DNA of 64,000 nt from Spirosoma endophyticum (GCF_900112365.1 NZ_FOLQ01000001.1:1054001-1118000), one strand, 5' to 3'; positions 17,735 to 26,869 are shown, counted from the stretch's first letter. A program made the numbers and translations. The notes: generated from the letters alone by a model not told the origin.

Positions 17735-18652
17735 ATGTCTATCCAGATTAAGAGCCTTACCAAAGAATACAATCAACAGCGGGCCGTCGATCAGATTTCG
17801 CTAACCGTGAAACCAGGTGAGATCGTTGGTTTCCTGGGACCAAATGGTGCGGGAAAATCGACAACCATGAAAGTAGCTACGGGCTACCTCCCCCCCACCG
17901 AAGGTACGGTGGAAGTGAACGGATTCGACGTTCTGACCCAGCCAATGGAGGTACGACGTAGCGTTGGTTACTTACCCGAGCATAACCCGCTCTATCTGGA
18001 TCTATACGTAAAGGAATACCTTCGCTTTGCCGGAGCCTTGCACGGGCTAAGCGGCTCGAATCTGAGCCGACGTATTACTGATATGATTGAACTGGTTGGT
18101 TTAGGCCGCGAACAGCACAAACGTATCGGGCAGCTCTCGAAAGGATACCGGCAACGCGTCGGTCTGGCGCAGGCCTTACTTCACAATCCACCTGTATTGA
18201 TTCTGGATGAACCAACAACTGGCCTCGACCCAAACCAGCTGGCCGAAATCAGACAGGTTATTCGCGATGCGGGCCGCGACAAAACAGTACTTTTTTCTAC
18301 GCACATCATGCAGGAAGTCGAAGCCGTCTGCGATCGGGTGGTGATTATCAATAGAGGTAAAATCGTAGCGGACGGCTCTTTGAGTGAGCTCAGAAGTGCA
18401 TCATCTGGAGACGGTGTCGTTGTGGTAGCCGAGTTTGAAGGTAATTTAGCCAATCCAGACGTCTTGAAGACCGTTTCGGGCGTTACGCATGTTGAGCTAT
18501 TGACACAAGGTCAGTATCGAATCTCTGCCGAACAAAACACTGACCTGCGGGCAGCTATCTTCCGCCTTGCCGCCGATCAGAACCTAACGCTCGTAGGATT
18601 ACGTCAGCAGGAAAGTTCGCTGGAAGGAATATTTAAGGAATTGACGAAGTGA
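17735..18652 (+). CDS. gldA: gliding-motility ABC transporter ATP-binding protein GldA
   Basis: A 305-residue ABC ATPase. Walker A is GFLGPNGAGKSTTMKV (near residue 35), the signature is LSKGYRQRVGLAQALLHNP, Walker B is VLILDEPTTGLDPNQ and the switch His is in FSTHIMQEVEAVCD. GYLPEHNPLYLDLYVKEYL and the C-terminal extension resemble GldA, the ATPase that works with GldF and GldG in the gliding apparatus of Bacteroidota. GldF and GldG are not in this window, so the assignment rests on similarity alone; a general ABC-2 exporter ATPase is the alternative. A perfect bidirectional terminator follows. Confidence 0.85.
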   Translation: MSIQIKSLTKEYNQQRAVDQISLTVKPGEIVGFLGPNGAGKSTTMKVATGYLPPTEGTVEVNGFDVLTQPMEVRRSVGYLPEHNPLYLDLYVKEYLRFAGALHGLSGSNLSRRITDMIELVGLGREQHKRIGQLSKGYRQRVGLAQALLHNPPVLILDEPTTGLDPNQLAEIRQVIRDAGRDKTVLFSTHIMQEVEAVCDRVVIINRGKIVADGSLSELRSASSGDGVVVVAEFEGNLANPDVLKTVSGVTHVELLTQGQYRISAEQNTDLRAAIFRLAADQNLTLVGLRQQESSLEGIFKELTK

Positions 18653-18688
18653 CGCGGGCATCTTATCCATCTATAAAATTACTGGGTC

Positions 18689-18742
18689 CAGCTATAAAAA
18701 CAGAAGGCGAGACACATGTCTCGCCTTCTGTTTTTATAGCTG
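18689..18742. terminator. bidirectional intrinsic terminator
   Basis: A perfect 26-bp stem with a 2-base loop (CAGCTATAAAAACAGAAGGC at the outer left arm), with A5/T5 on both sides. It separates convergent gldA and the DUF4136 gene. Confidence 0.85.
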
Positions 18743-18773
18743 TATTTAAACTGAGGATATCTTGTCCGCGTTA

Positions 18774-19307
18774 CTACCGCGCGGTTGCCATCAGCGGGTA
18801 CTGATCAAATATGGATCGTACGATGCCCTTGAAGTAATTATTCTTGAAATTCTGGTTGCGCATCATTTTAGATGCATAGCCTTTCCAGATTACCTGATAG
18901 GATTCGGCGTCAATGAGCGAAATCATCAGCGTGCCTTCATCGAGGTTATAGTCAATGCGCTTATACGTAGCGTCATCATCTTCGCGAACAACCCAATCCT
19001 TCATAACCGGCTGCTGATAGCCCCGAAAACGCAGATCGGAACGGAATATATTATACGAAATCAGCAGATTGGGGTTTCGATTGCTGACGCGATAGCCCCG
19101 GGCTTCCATCTGGTGCCGGATAGCATCCTGAATGTCGGAACAGAGGAGTGTGGAATCAACGAATTCACACTCTAAAAAATTAAACGATTCGTAGTTCTTA
19201 AAATGGCCCTCGTAGCTATAATCATTCTCTACAAATAACCTACTTGGCGAACAGCCCGCCATAGCGACAACAGCCAGTGTAAATAGAATTCCGATGCACT
19301 TTTTCAT
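18774..19307 (-). CDS. DUF4136 lipoprotein
   Basis: A 177-residue protein from the ATG at 19307, which has a good ribosome-binding sequence (AAAGGTGAG) just upstream. Lipoprotein signal KKCIGILFTLAVVAMAGCSP with lipobox MAGC. The mature part carries DUF4136 features: YKSF-like FKNYESFNFLEC, IQDAIRHQMEARGYRV, NPNLLISYNI and the ending LMISLIDAESYQVIWKGYAS followed by a helix IVRSIFDQYP. The family is widespread in Gram-negative bacteria and its function is unknown. Confidence 0.88.
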   Translation of the reverse strand: MKKCIGILFTLAVVAMAGCSPSRLFVENDYSYEGHFKNYESFNFLECEFVDSTLLCSDIQDAIRHQMEARGYRVSNRNPNLLISYNIFRSDLRFRGYQQPVMKDWVVREDDDATYKRIDYNLDEGTLMISLIDAESYQVIWKGYASKMMRNQNFKNNYFKGIVRSIFDQYPLMATAR

Positions 19308-19439
19308 ACTCACCTTTGTAAAAGTTTTCAACAAATAGATTATAATAAATAGTTATGGTAGTTAACAAGGGATCATTTACGGTCAAACCCAAATATAATC
19401 GTAATTGTTTGGCAAACAATAGGCTACCGCCAAATTTTA

Positions 19440-20477
19440 TTACTTATTTAAACCTCGGTAAAACTCCAGTCCTCGTCGCATTTCAGATGCAGTAACCGGA
19501 ATATCGAACGCACAACTACCCGGCCCATCAAGTAACGCCATTCTGACCTGATGTCCCCGGTTTTTCTTGTCCTGTAGGGTCAATGATAAAATCGGTTCGA
19601 TGTCGCCATCCAGAAGACGTACATTTCCATATACGGCAAAAATGTATTCTTCGATTTGCGTCAACACGATTTCGTCGATCATCTTTTTGTGTACCGCAAT
19701 ATAGGCCTCAGCAATCATCCCTACCGCAATTGCTTCGCCGTGGAGAAGACGCTTGCGGGGCTGTGTCAAAAAGTACGTCTCAACCGCATGGCCCAACGTA
19801 TGGCCGAAGTTCAGAATCTTACGCAACCCCTTCTCGGTTGGGTCCTGTTCAACGATGCGCTGCTTAACTGCTACGGAGTGCGCCACCAGGGTTGACCAGT
19901 CCTGCTCCTCAAGATCGCGCCGACGAATTTCGTCCCACATGGTAGCATCAGCAATCAGGCAATGCTTAATGACCTCCGCAAAACCCGACCGCAGTTCCCG
20001 TTCGGGTAACGTCGCCAGGAACGTAGTGTCGATCAATACGGCTTCGGGTTGCTTGAACACACCAATGTGATTTTTGAAACCCCGAAAATCAATACCAAGC
20101 TTACCGCCCACGCTGGCGTCTACCTGCGACAGCAACGTAGTAGGCAATTGAGCGAAAGCAATGCCCCGTTTATAGGTAGCCGCGCAAAAACCACCCATAT
20201 CGCCAATAACACCACCCCCTAAATTCAGCACCAGGGCATGACGGTCAAAATTAGCGCGTGTCAGGGCATCCCAAATTAATTCGCAGGTAGCAATGTGCTT
20301 CTGCTCCTCTCCCGATTTCAGACGGATCAGCGTATGCTTCGGCAGAAAGGATTTAAGTTCGGGGTAGCAAAAACGGGACGTATGATTATCGGCAATAACG
20401 GCAATGTCCGAAAAGTCATTAGAATCAAGGAAAGCAGGCAGGCTTTCGGCAAGTGGGGCAATCGATACGGTAGACAT
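19440..20477 (-). CDS. aroB: 3-dehydroquinate synthase
   Basis: A 345-residue cytoplasmic enzyme that cyclises DAHP to 3-dehydroquinate, step two of the shikimate pathway, using NAD and a divalent metal. NAD-binding LVLNLGGGVIGDMGGFCAAT, PTTLLSQVDASVGGKLGID with substrate-binding residues, and the metal-ligand segments RSGFAEVIKH, LNFGHTLGHAVE and LLHGEAIAVGM are all intact. The length is normal. It starts with ATG 90 bases from the divergent MFS transporter gene. No other aro gene is close. Confidence 0.96.
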   Translation of the reverse strand: MSTVSIAPLAESLPAFLDSNDFSDIAVIADNHTSRFCYPELKSFLPKHTLIRLKSGEEQKHIATCELIWDALTRANFDRHALVLNLGGGVIGDMGGFCAATYKRGIAFAQLPTTLLSQVDASVGGKLGIDFRGFKNHIGVFKQPEAVLIDTTFLATLPERELRSGFAEVIKHCLIADATMWDEIRRRDLEEQDWSTLVAHSVAVKQRIVEQDPTEKGLRKILNFGHTLGHAVETYFLTQPRKRLLHGEAIAVGMIAEAYIAVHKKMIDEIVLTQIEEYIFAVYGNVRLLDGDIEPILSLTLQDKKNRGHQVRMALLDGPGSCAFDIPVTASEMRRGLEFYRGLNK

Positions 20478-20566
20478 GCGGTAAAAATACGTCAGTCGCC
20501 GGTTGGTATAAAGGTAAGACCATAAGTATTTTTAGCTTTACCAACAAATCCTCTCTCCCTGTCTGT

Positions 20567-21808
20567 ATGAAGGCTCGCTACGGTGTTCTGGCCGGTTTAT
20601 TTCTGCTCTCAACCATTACCTACCTCGACCGCGTTTGCATGAACGTAGTGAGCAAATACGTCAAATCAGATCTACACCTCGACAATGAACAATTCGGCTG
20701 GATACTGGGCGCGTTCTCGCTATCGTATGCCCTGTTCGAAATTCCAACTGGTTCCCTGGGCGACAGGATTGGTCCCCGGCGTGTCCTGACGCGTGTTGTT
20801 CTGTGGTGGTCAGCCTTCACGGCCCTTACAGGTACGGCCTTTACTTTTTTGTATCTGCTTATCGTTCGGTTTCTGTTTGGTATTGGTGAAGCGGGCGCTT
20901 ATCCAAATGCGTCTATCGTTATTGCCCGCTGGTTTCCGGCGGTTGAGGTTGGGCGGGCACAGTCGGTTATCTGGGCGGCCGGACGATTGGGTGGTGCTTT
21001 AACGCCCCTGCTGGTGATTCCGCTGGTCCACTGGGCTGGCTGGCGATGGGCCTTTGCCTTGCTGGGCTTAACGGGTGTCTTATGGGCCTTAGGCTGGTAC
21101 ATTTGGTTTCGCGATGAACCATCTGAGCAACCCGGCATCCGGGCCGAGGAAGTTCGTGAAATCGAATCGGGTCGTAACCTCAAGCAGAGTGACCACCGAA
21201 TTCCGTGGACGACCATTATCCGCAACCCCGATCTATGGGCGTTGATGCTGATGTGTCATCTGTTCTTCTACGGATCGTATTTCTTCACGAACTGGTCGTC
21301 GGTCTATTTTCAGGAAGGACGCGGCATGAGCGAAGATCAAACCAAGAATTTTATTTCGCTTTCCTATTTTCTGGGCGCTATTGGCTGTCTGGTGGGCGGT
21401 ACGTTGAGCGATGTTCTGACGAAACGATATGGACTTAAAATCGGGCGCCGGGTGGTGGGCGTGGGAGGTCTGGGCTTATCGAGTTTATTTTTCCTGCTGG
21501 CTGGCCTTACTACGGATAACCAAATGGCGGGTTACTATCTGGCGATCTGCGTGTTGATGAAAGATCTGGCCTTGCCTGTGGCCTTTGCCGTATGCGTGGA
21601 CATTGGGCAACGTAACGCGGGTACGGTAACTGGCTCCATGAATTTTGCCGGACAGCTGGGTGGCTTTTTCATTACCATTCTGTTTGGCACCATTGTCCAG
21701 CACACCAACAATTTCAATTACCCATTATTTATGATTGCGGGTTGCCTTTTGGTGAGTGCGCTCTTGTGGCTACGTATTGATCCAACCAAAACTGTAGCGA
21801 TAAAATAA
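20567..21808 (+). CDS. MFS transporter, anion:cation symporter type
   Basis: A 413-residue carrier with 12 membrane segments. ITYLDRVCMNVVSKYV in helix 1 and FEIPTGSLGDRIGPRRVLTR (the conserved loop 2-3) match the ACS branch of hexuronate, glucarate and phthalate symporters. GIGEAGAYPNASIVIARWFP in helix 4 is also typical. It probably imports a sugar acid or similar anion together with protons. It stands alone between aroB and a HisC-like enzyme and is followed after 2 bases by a dispersed palindrome that can act as its terminator. Confidence 0.88.
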   Translation: MKARYGVLAGLFLLSTITYLDRVCMNVVSKYVKSDLHLDNEQFGWILGAFSLSYALFEIPTGSLGDRIGPRRVLTRVVLWWSAFTALTGTAFTFLYLLIVRFLFGIGEAGAYPNASIVIARWFPAVEVGRAQSVIWAAGRLGGALTPLLVIPLVHWAGWRWAFALLGLTGVLWALGWYIWFRDEPSEQPGIRAEEVREIESGRNLKQSDHRIPWTTIIRNPDLWALMLMCHLFFYGSYFFTNWSSVYFQEGRGMSEDQTKNFISLSYFLGAIGCLVGGTLSDVLTKRYGLKIGRRVVGVGGLGLSSLFFLLAGLTTDNQMAGYYLAICVLMKDLALPVAFAVCVDIGQRNAGTVTGSMNFAGQLGGFFITILFGTIVQHTNNFNYPLFMIAGCLLVSALLWLRIDPTKTVAIK

Positions 21809-21810
21809 AG

Positions 21811-21910
21811 GTAACGCAGCAGGAAAGCCGTGAAGCTGCAGGTTAATTCTATAGGCGTTGTTTCGCTATATCATTTAACCTGCGGCTTCACGGCTTTCCT
21901 GCCGCGTTAC
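21811..21910. repeat. dispersed palindrome, GTAACGCGGC family, long copy
   Basis: A 100-bp imperfect inverted repeat: outer arms GTAACGCAGCAGGAAAGCCG and the near-complement ending in GCCGCGTTAC, inner TTAA-containing arms, and a loop of about 28 bases. It shares terminal sequence with 10606-10665. It lies between the convergent MFS and HisC-like genes. Confidence 0.75.
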
Positions 21911-21924
21911 TACTACGTTCTTTT

Positions 21925-23064
21925 CTACGAAATAACTTTCAGTCCTTCCGCAAATGCCTGCATTTGTGGCATTGTGCCCAACGAAACGCGGCACCAGTAT
22001 TGACCATCGAACTTCCACTGACGAATACTCACGCCCTTTTCCATCATCCGACCTACGAAATCTTCGCCTTTCATCCGGATTGGGAACATCACGAAGTTAG
22101 CGCCCGACGGGAGCGGTTCGTAGTTTGTTTGCTTCAACACGCCATACAGATAATCTTTCGACTCCTGTGTTTTGCCCAGCGAGAATTTGATGAAATCCTT
22201 GTCCTGCAAGCTCACCATGGCCGCCCGTAAGGTCGTCATACTCATGGAGCTGCCACCCGTTGCGAACTTGGCAATCTGTTCCAGCAATTCAGGCTTGGCA
22301 ATCATATAACCGGCCCGAAGTCCGGCGAAACCGTGTACTTTCGAGAAGGTCTTCGTTATGATTACATTGCTTCCTTTCTTCACCATATCCACCATTGTAT
22401 AAGCTTTTGGATCTGGCGTATAGTCGATATAGGCTTCGTCAACCAGAATTGGCGTCTTAGTGCCTACAGCATCGCAGAATGCCCGCAGTTTGCCAGGATC
22501 AACCGTGATGGCCGTTGGATTGTTCGGGTTGCAGAGATAGACCATACCCGTCTGACTCCCAATACGTTCGTTAAGTTTATTCAGGTTGATGTCGTATCCA
22601 TCGGCTGCAACGAGGGGCACTTTGTCCATCGTAATGCCGTGTTTGATAGAGGTACGTGGAAGCGCGTCGAAGGTTGGGTCGGGCGCCACAATGGTACGCC
22701 CGGCGTTTGCCCGGTAAGCCGCCCAAAGTGAAGCTGCCGTGAGTAACTCGCCTGACCCTGCACCCAGCAGTACGTAATCTTCTGGAACGCCTTCGGTTTC
22801 TGCAATCAGTTTACGGAATTGCTTCGCGTACTCCATCGCGTAGAGGTAACCATCGGGCGCTGCTTCGGTGATGGTTTTCAGCGCTTTTGGTGAAGGCCCA
22901 TAAGGGTTTTCGTTCGCCGACAAACGGGCTTTTATGGCAACCTTAGGCACTTCAAAGCCCATTGGCATTTCGGGTTCTGGTTCGCAGAATGCGGCTGGAG
23001 CCGTCATTAAACCCAGACCAGATAACATACTGGCCCGGAGCCAGTCACGACGATTGATAGACAT
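21925..23064 (-). CDS. Tat-exported HisC-like PLP aminotransferase
   Basis: A 379-residue protein with a twin-arginine leader (INRRDWLRASMLSGLGLMTA) and then a complete fold-type I aminotransferase. ARLSANENPYGPSP is the substrate-binding start, YLCNPNNPTAI holds the Asn that binds PLP, ILVDEAYIDY the Asp partner, and TKTFSKVHGFAGLRAGYM the Schiff-base Lys. The C-terminal Arg is in WCRVSLG. Cytoplasmic HisC makes histidinol phosphate; this copy is predicted to be exported after folding with PLP, so it is unlikely to be the biosynthetic enzyme. No his genes are adjacent. Exact reaction unknown. Confidence 0.87.
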   Translation of the reverse strand: MSINRRDWLRASMLSGLGLMTAPAAFCEPEPEMPMGFEVPKVAIKARLSANENPYGPSPKALKTITEAAPDGYLYAMEYAKQFRKLIAETEGVPEDYVLLGAGSGELLTAASLWAAYRANAGRTIVAPDPTFDALPRTSIKHGITMDKVPLVAADGYDINLNKLNERIGSQTGMVYLCNPNNPTAITVDPGKLRAFCDAVGTKTPILVDEAYIDYTPDPKAYTMVDMVKKGSNVIITKTFSKVHGFAGLRAGYMIAKPELLEQIAKFATGGSSMSMTTLRAAMVSLQDKDFIKFSLGKTQESKDYLYGVLKQTNYEPLPSGANFVMFPIRMKGEDFVGRMMEKGVSIRQWKFDGQYWCRVSLGTMPQMQAFAEGLKVIS

Positions 23065-23360
23065 ACGAGTATGTTTGTATAACGTACTACTAGATAGATG
23101 AAGAATATCTTTGTTTGTGGAGTTAACGACTCACAGAATCAGGCAAGTAGGTGAGTCGAAACCGCTTATTTTGTTGTACTATCGCTAATAGACCAAATAT
23201 AGGGCCTAACAAGGCCCTTTCAAATAAATAGTTCGCTTTATTAGTAAAGTATTTTATAAAATTTCAATAAATGCAATAATTACAAAATAAAACACAAACT
23301 CATGTGATAACTAATTTCAATACGTTGAAATACACACGCTAATGTAGTCTACTACACACG
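23065..23360. other. AT-rich intergenic region
   Basis: No gene is seen. A short GGGCCT-AACA-AGGCCC hairpin lies near 23200-23215, and ACACGCTA-like direct repeats flank a TAGTCTACTA palindrome near 23345. It should hold the promoter of the HisC-like gene and the end of the glycosyltransferase transcript. Confidence 0.4.
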
Positions 23361-24395
23361 CTATTCCAGGATGGTTAAATCTTCGACTCGAATCGTCCAG
23401 GCACACCGAAAATGGCCCAATGGGCAAGCCATGCGCCCGTGTAGCGTGCAAGGCTTGCAATCGAGTAGCTCGGGCGTTTGAACAATGCGTGATACGTCAG
23501 CCAGCGGCCCAAAGCCAAATTCGGGAACGGTCGAGCAAAAGATAGCCGTCGTCGGCGCATTCATCGCCGAGCACAAGTGAAGTGGTGCCGAATCATTTAC
23601 ATAGTTCATTACAGCATCCTGCTGTAATGCAGCCGATTGCAATAACGTCAATTTCCCGGCCAGATTCACTACGTTCACTTGTCGCCCCGTCAGTTCCCGA
23701 ATGGTCTCGCAAGCGACTTTATCAGTTGGCGCACCTACTAAATAGACTCTCAAATTTCCAGGCAAAGACTGAATTAATTCGACCCAGCGTTCCGTCGGAT
23801 ATTGCTTCGTAAACCAGACCGACATAGGTGCCATGCACACATACGGCTGTCTTTTGTACATACTAACCACTTCATAGTCGGGCATAGACGGGTAAAGTTT
23901 TGGGCGCGTGAGCGATCTGAAGGCCGGTAGATTAACCGGTTTCCCGTCTATTTCCAGTGCACGTAATAAACCGGCATTCCGATCAACCTCATGTATACCC
24001 GGCTCAAACCGGTGTTCGACCTGCCGCGTAAAAAATCGGGAAAATGGATTCTTGTTAAACCCGACGGTACATTTTGCGCCCGATAAAGCCGTCAGTAATC
24101 CCATGGTACCATAGCGTTGTAAATTCAGCACCGCATCATAGTTCCGGGCACGGACAGTACGTAATAACCGCCATAAATCCCGATATTTGGTACCCTTTTT
24201 ATGCCAGATCAGGACATCGTTCAGGAAGGGATTATTTGCCAGCAGACTCTCGTTACCTTTGCGCACCAGCACATCCAACACAGCGTTAGGCCAGGTTTCG
24301 TGCAGCTGTTCGAGTAAGGCAGTAGCCAGAATTACATCGCCAATGAAAGCGGTTTGAATAATCAGGAACCGGGGTGGATTGGTTGCGGTTATCAT
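23361..24395 (-). CDS. glycosyltransferase family 9, ADP-heptose:LPS heptosyltransferase type
   Basis: About 344 residues from ATG 24395 (MITATNPPRFLIIQTAFIGD). The N-terminal FLIIQTAFIGDVILATALLEQL and the C-terminal VNLAGKLTLLQSAALQQDAV, VNDSAPLHLCSAMNAPTTAIF and FGFGPL are the standard motifs of GT9 enzymes that bind ADP-heptose. It should add heptose to lipid A-core in the cytoplasm before export. The start region overlaps nothing essential: the divergent M16 gene begins 44 bases away. RfaE2 at 11.7 kb could supply its donor. Confidence 0.9.
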   Translation of the reverse strand: MITATNPPRFLIIQTAFIGDVILATALLEQLHETWPNAVLDVLVRKGNESLLANNPFLNDVLIWHKKGTKYRDLWRLLRTVRARNYDAVLNLQRYGTMGLLTALSGAKCTVGFNKNPFSRFFTRQVEHRFEPGIHEVDRNAGLLRALEIDGKPVNLPAFRSLTRPKLYPSMPDYEVVSMYKRQPYVCMAPMSVWFTKQYPTERWVELIQSLPGNLRVYLVGAPTDKVACETIRELTGRQVNVVNLAGKLTLLQSAALQQDAVMNYVNDSAPLHLCSAMNAPTTAIFCSTVPEFGFGPLADVSRIVQTPELLDCKPCTLHGRMACPLGHFRCAWTIRVEDLTILE

Positions 24396-24438
24396 TAGTA
24401 CGCTCAACACGTCGTTACGACTGCGTAAATTGTTAAGA

Positions 24439-25674
24439 ATGGAAGATTACGAAGTTTATACTCTGCCCAACGGAATTCGAATAGCACATAAACAAATTCC
24501 GCATACGCAGATTTCCCATTGCGGCATCATGCTCGACATCGGTAGCCGCGACGAACAACCTCACCAGCAGGGATTAGCCCACTTCTGGGAACACATGGCT
24601 TTCAAAGGTACGGAGAAACGAAAATCCTACCATATTATCACTCGTTTAGAAACGGTTGGTGGTGAGTTGAACGCCTATACTACGAAGGAAAAAGTATGTT
24701 TTCATGCATCGGTACTGGATAAACATTTCGAGAAGGCAGCCGAATTATTAGCCGACATTACGTTCCACTCGGTATTTCCCGAAAAGCAAATCGAGCGCGA
24801 GCGGAGCGTTATTCTGGAAGAGATGGCGATGTATTACGACTCGCCCGAGGATGCCATTCAGGATGATTTCGATGAGTTAGTGTTCCCGAATCACGCCCTT
24901 GGCGGCAATATTCTCGGCACGATGGAAACGGTTGGGTCATTTGGGCGCGATGATCTGCAGCGATTTATTGCGGAGAACTACGACACGAGCCGAATCGTAT
25001 TTGCCTCTGTTGGTAGGCTTCCCTTTAAACAGGTTGTGAAAGTGGCCGAAAAATACTTCCGCGATGTACCAGCACAGCACTCGGTCCGTCAGCGCAAAAC
25101 GCCCACTACGTATGTACCGCGTCAAACCCGCGTAGAACGACCTATTACACAGGCTCAGTGCGCGCTCGGCCGGCCAGCCTACGGCTTGACCGACCCGCGA
25201 CGACTCCCGTTTTTCATGCTCGTCAATCTGCTTGGTGGCCCCGGCATGAACTCGCGACTGAATCTGAATCTGCGCGAAAAATATGGGCTGGTCTATTCGA
25301 TCGATGCCAGCTACACACCGTATCTGGACACGGGTTTTCTAGGCATCTATTTCGGCACAGACCCTAAAAAGGTGGACAAAGCGCACTCGCTGATCATGAA
25401 AGAGTTGAAGCGATTGCGTGAACAGCCACTTACTACGTTGCAATTGCATCAGACTAAAGAGCAGTTAATTGGACAGTTGGCCATGTCGGAGGAAAGCAAT
25501 AACAGTTTTATGCTGATGATGGCCAAGAGCCTGCTGGACATTAACCGCGTTGAAGCGTTGAATGATATTTTCAGCGACATCAAATCCGTTACGTCGGAGC
25601 AATTACAAGGTCTCGCTCAGGAGGTTTTCGACGAAAATCAGTTCAGTTCACTCACGTTTGTACCCGAGAAATAA
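24439..25674 (+). CDS. M16 family zinc peptidase
   Basis: A 411-residue insulinase-family peptidase from ATG 24439 (MEDYEVYTLPNGIRIAHKQI). The inverted zinc motif is intact: HFWEHMAFKGT (HxxEH), with the distal Glu in SVILEEMAMYYDSPEDAIQD. The second half carries RLNLNLREKYGLVYSIDASYTPY, typical of the partner domain. There is no signal peptide, so it is probably cytoplasmic, similar to bacterial processing-peptidase-like single-chain proteins. It may form dimers like other 45-kDa M16B members. Substrate not known. Confidence 0.92.
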   Translation: MEDYEVYTLPNGIRIAHKQIPHTQISHCGIMLDIGSRDEQPHQQGLAHFWEHMAFKGTEKRKSYHIITRLETVGGELNAYTTKEKVCFHASVLDKHFEKAAELLADITFHSVFPEKQIERERSVILEEMAMYYDSPEDAIQDDFDELVFPNHALGGNILGTMETVGSFGRDDLQRFIAENYDTSRIVFASVGRLPFKQVVKVAEKYFRDVPAQHSVRQRKTPTTYVPRQTRVERPITQAQCALGRPAYGLTDPRRLPFFMLVNLLGGPGMNSRLNLNLREKYGLVYSIDASYTPYLDTGFLGIYFGTDPKKVDKAHSLIMKELKRLREQPLTTLQLHQTKEQLIGQLAMSEESNNSFMLMMAKSLLDINRVEALNDIFSDIKSVTSEQLQGLAQEVFDENQFSSLTFVPEK

Positions 25675-25740
25675 GTCGATAGTCAGTAGTCGTCAGTCAT
25701 CCGCAAAATAGTATTGACTGACGACTACTGACTGTCGACT
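25674..25740. repeat. palindromic element built on AGTCGTCAGTCA
   Basis: A 67-bp inverted repeat whose arms contain AGTCAGTAGTCGTCAGTCA and complement. The left arm includes the last base of the M16 stop codon; the right arm ends 10 bases before the MazG-like start. A related, more degenerate copy occurs at 44984-45044. Confidence 0.7.
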
Positions 25741-25750
25741 GTTTACTATT

Positions 25751-26077
25751 ATGACTATCAAAGACGCTCAAACCACCGTTGACGAGTGGATCAAGACCGT
25801 TGGTGTTCGCTATTTTAACGAGCTAACAAACATGGCGATGCTCACGGAAGAAGTTGGAGAGGTCGCTCGTATTATTGCCCGTCGTTATGGCGAACAGTCT
25901 GAAAAAGAGTCAGATAAGAACAAAGACCTGGGCGATGAAATGGCCGACGTACTATGGGTACTCATTTGCCTCGCCAACCAGACGGGCATTGATCTGACAG
26001 AGGCTTTTCAGAAGAATATGGACAAGAAAAATATCCGGGATGCTACGCGGCATCTGAATAATGAGAAACTGAAGTAA
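25751..26077 (+). CDS. MazG-like nucleotide pyrophosphohydrolase
   Basis: A 108-residue all-alpha NTP pyrophosphohydrolase. The metal-binding helices are LTEEVGEVARIIARRYG (ExxE) and KDLGDEMADVLWVLICLANQ (ExxD). Enzymes of this size hydrolyse (d)NTPs to monophosphate and pyrophosphate, as a housekeeping or stress clean-up activity. FNELTNMAMLTEEVGEV is the normal family start region, so the annotated ATG fits. The gene is cytoplasmic, short, and closed downstream by a strong terminator shared with the convergent hydroxylase gene. Confidence 0.9.
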   Translation: MTIKDAQTTVDEWIKTVGVRYFNELTNMAMLTEEVGEVARIIARRYGEQSEKESDKNKDLGDEMADVLWVLICLANQTGIDLTEAFQKNMDKKNIRDATRHLNNEKLK

Positions 26078-26127
26078 TACGTAGCGCGGACGGTTTACCA
26101 TTGCGATGGAAACCCACGTTACGTAAA

Positions 26128-26166
26128 AAAAATCCCCGCAGACATCAGATGTCTGCGGGGATTTTT
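26128..26166. terminator. bidirectional intrinsic terminator
   Basis: A perfect stem (AAAAATCCCCGCAGACAT and its complement, small loop) between the convergent MazG-like and fatty-acid hydroxylase genes, with A5 and T5 at its ends. Confidence 0.88.
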
Positions 26167-26189
26167 GCTGTGTGTCAAATTCAGGTCGT

Positions 26190-26837
26190 TTACTTTTGGA
26201 AAGATCCGAAAATGTAATCCCAGAATGGCGACGATACGCCGTAATTGCTTTCGGAATTTTTGTAGTGATGTACACTGTGGTTTACCCACAATTGCTTAAA
26301 GAAGTTTTTGGGTGGCGCGTAGGCATGAACAATAAAATGCACGGCCAGGTAGCCCGAATACCCTACCAGAAAACCAGGAAAGAAGGCATAAGCCGCTTCG
26401 CCCATCATCAGGAAAAATAAGCCAAAAAATGCACCTGCCACAAAAATCGCCAGGGCGGGAGGCATTGCCAGACGGGTTTTATCCTTCGGATATTCATGGT
26501 GAATGCCATGAAATGTATACTGAATTTTAGCCCGTTTTGGCGTCGTTGGCGCCAGGTGATACAGGTATCGGTGCAGCACATACTCGAATATCGAAAATAC
26601 GAATAGACCCGTAAAAAAAAGCCCCGCAATAATCGACGTGCCCATGTCAGTATACGTGAAGGCATACCAACCCAGGAACGCAGACAATACCAGCCACATC
26701 GTGATGGGCACCATGATGTGCGTACGCGAAAGAGCTTCTAGTACAGGATTATCGAATAGTTTTTTGGTGCCGCTGTTTTTAGGACGGGTTTTTCCGTGCC
26801 CGGCCATAGTGTGTAGCTTCTCAGTAGTTGATTCCAT
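26190..26837 (-). CDS. fatty acid hydroxylase / sterol desaturase family protein
   Basis: A 215-residue membrane di-iron enzyme. Histidine boxes are HRYLYHLAP, HGIHHEYPKD and HSVHHYKNSESNYG, the usual set for fatty acid 2-hydroxylase relatives. Four hydrophobic segments flank them (IMVPITMWLVLSAFLGWYA, IIAGLFFTGLFVFSIFEYVL, ALAIFVAGAFFGLFFLMM and FFPGFLVGYSGYLAVHFI). In Bacteroidota such enzymes probably hydroxylate the fatty acid of sulfonolipids or sphingolipids; that use is an inference here. A -7 promoter element TACTTTTG lies 33 bases upstream. Confidence 0.9.
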   Translation of the reverse strand: MESTTEKLHTMAGHGKTRPKNSGTKKLFDNPVLEALSRTHIMVPITMWLVLSAFLGWYAFTYTDMGTSIIAGLFFTGLFVFSIFEYVLHRYLYHLAPTTPKRAKIQYTFHGIHHEYPKDKTRLAMPPALAIFVAGAFFGLFFLMMGEAAYAFFPGFLVGYSGYLAVHFIVHAYAPPKNFFKQLWVNHSVHHYKNSESNYGVSSPFWDYIFGSFQK

Positions 26838-26869
26838 AGATTCAGATACGTTGGCAAAAAATAATTGTG

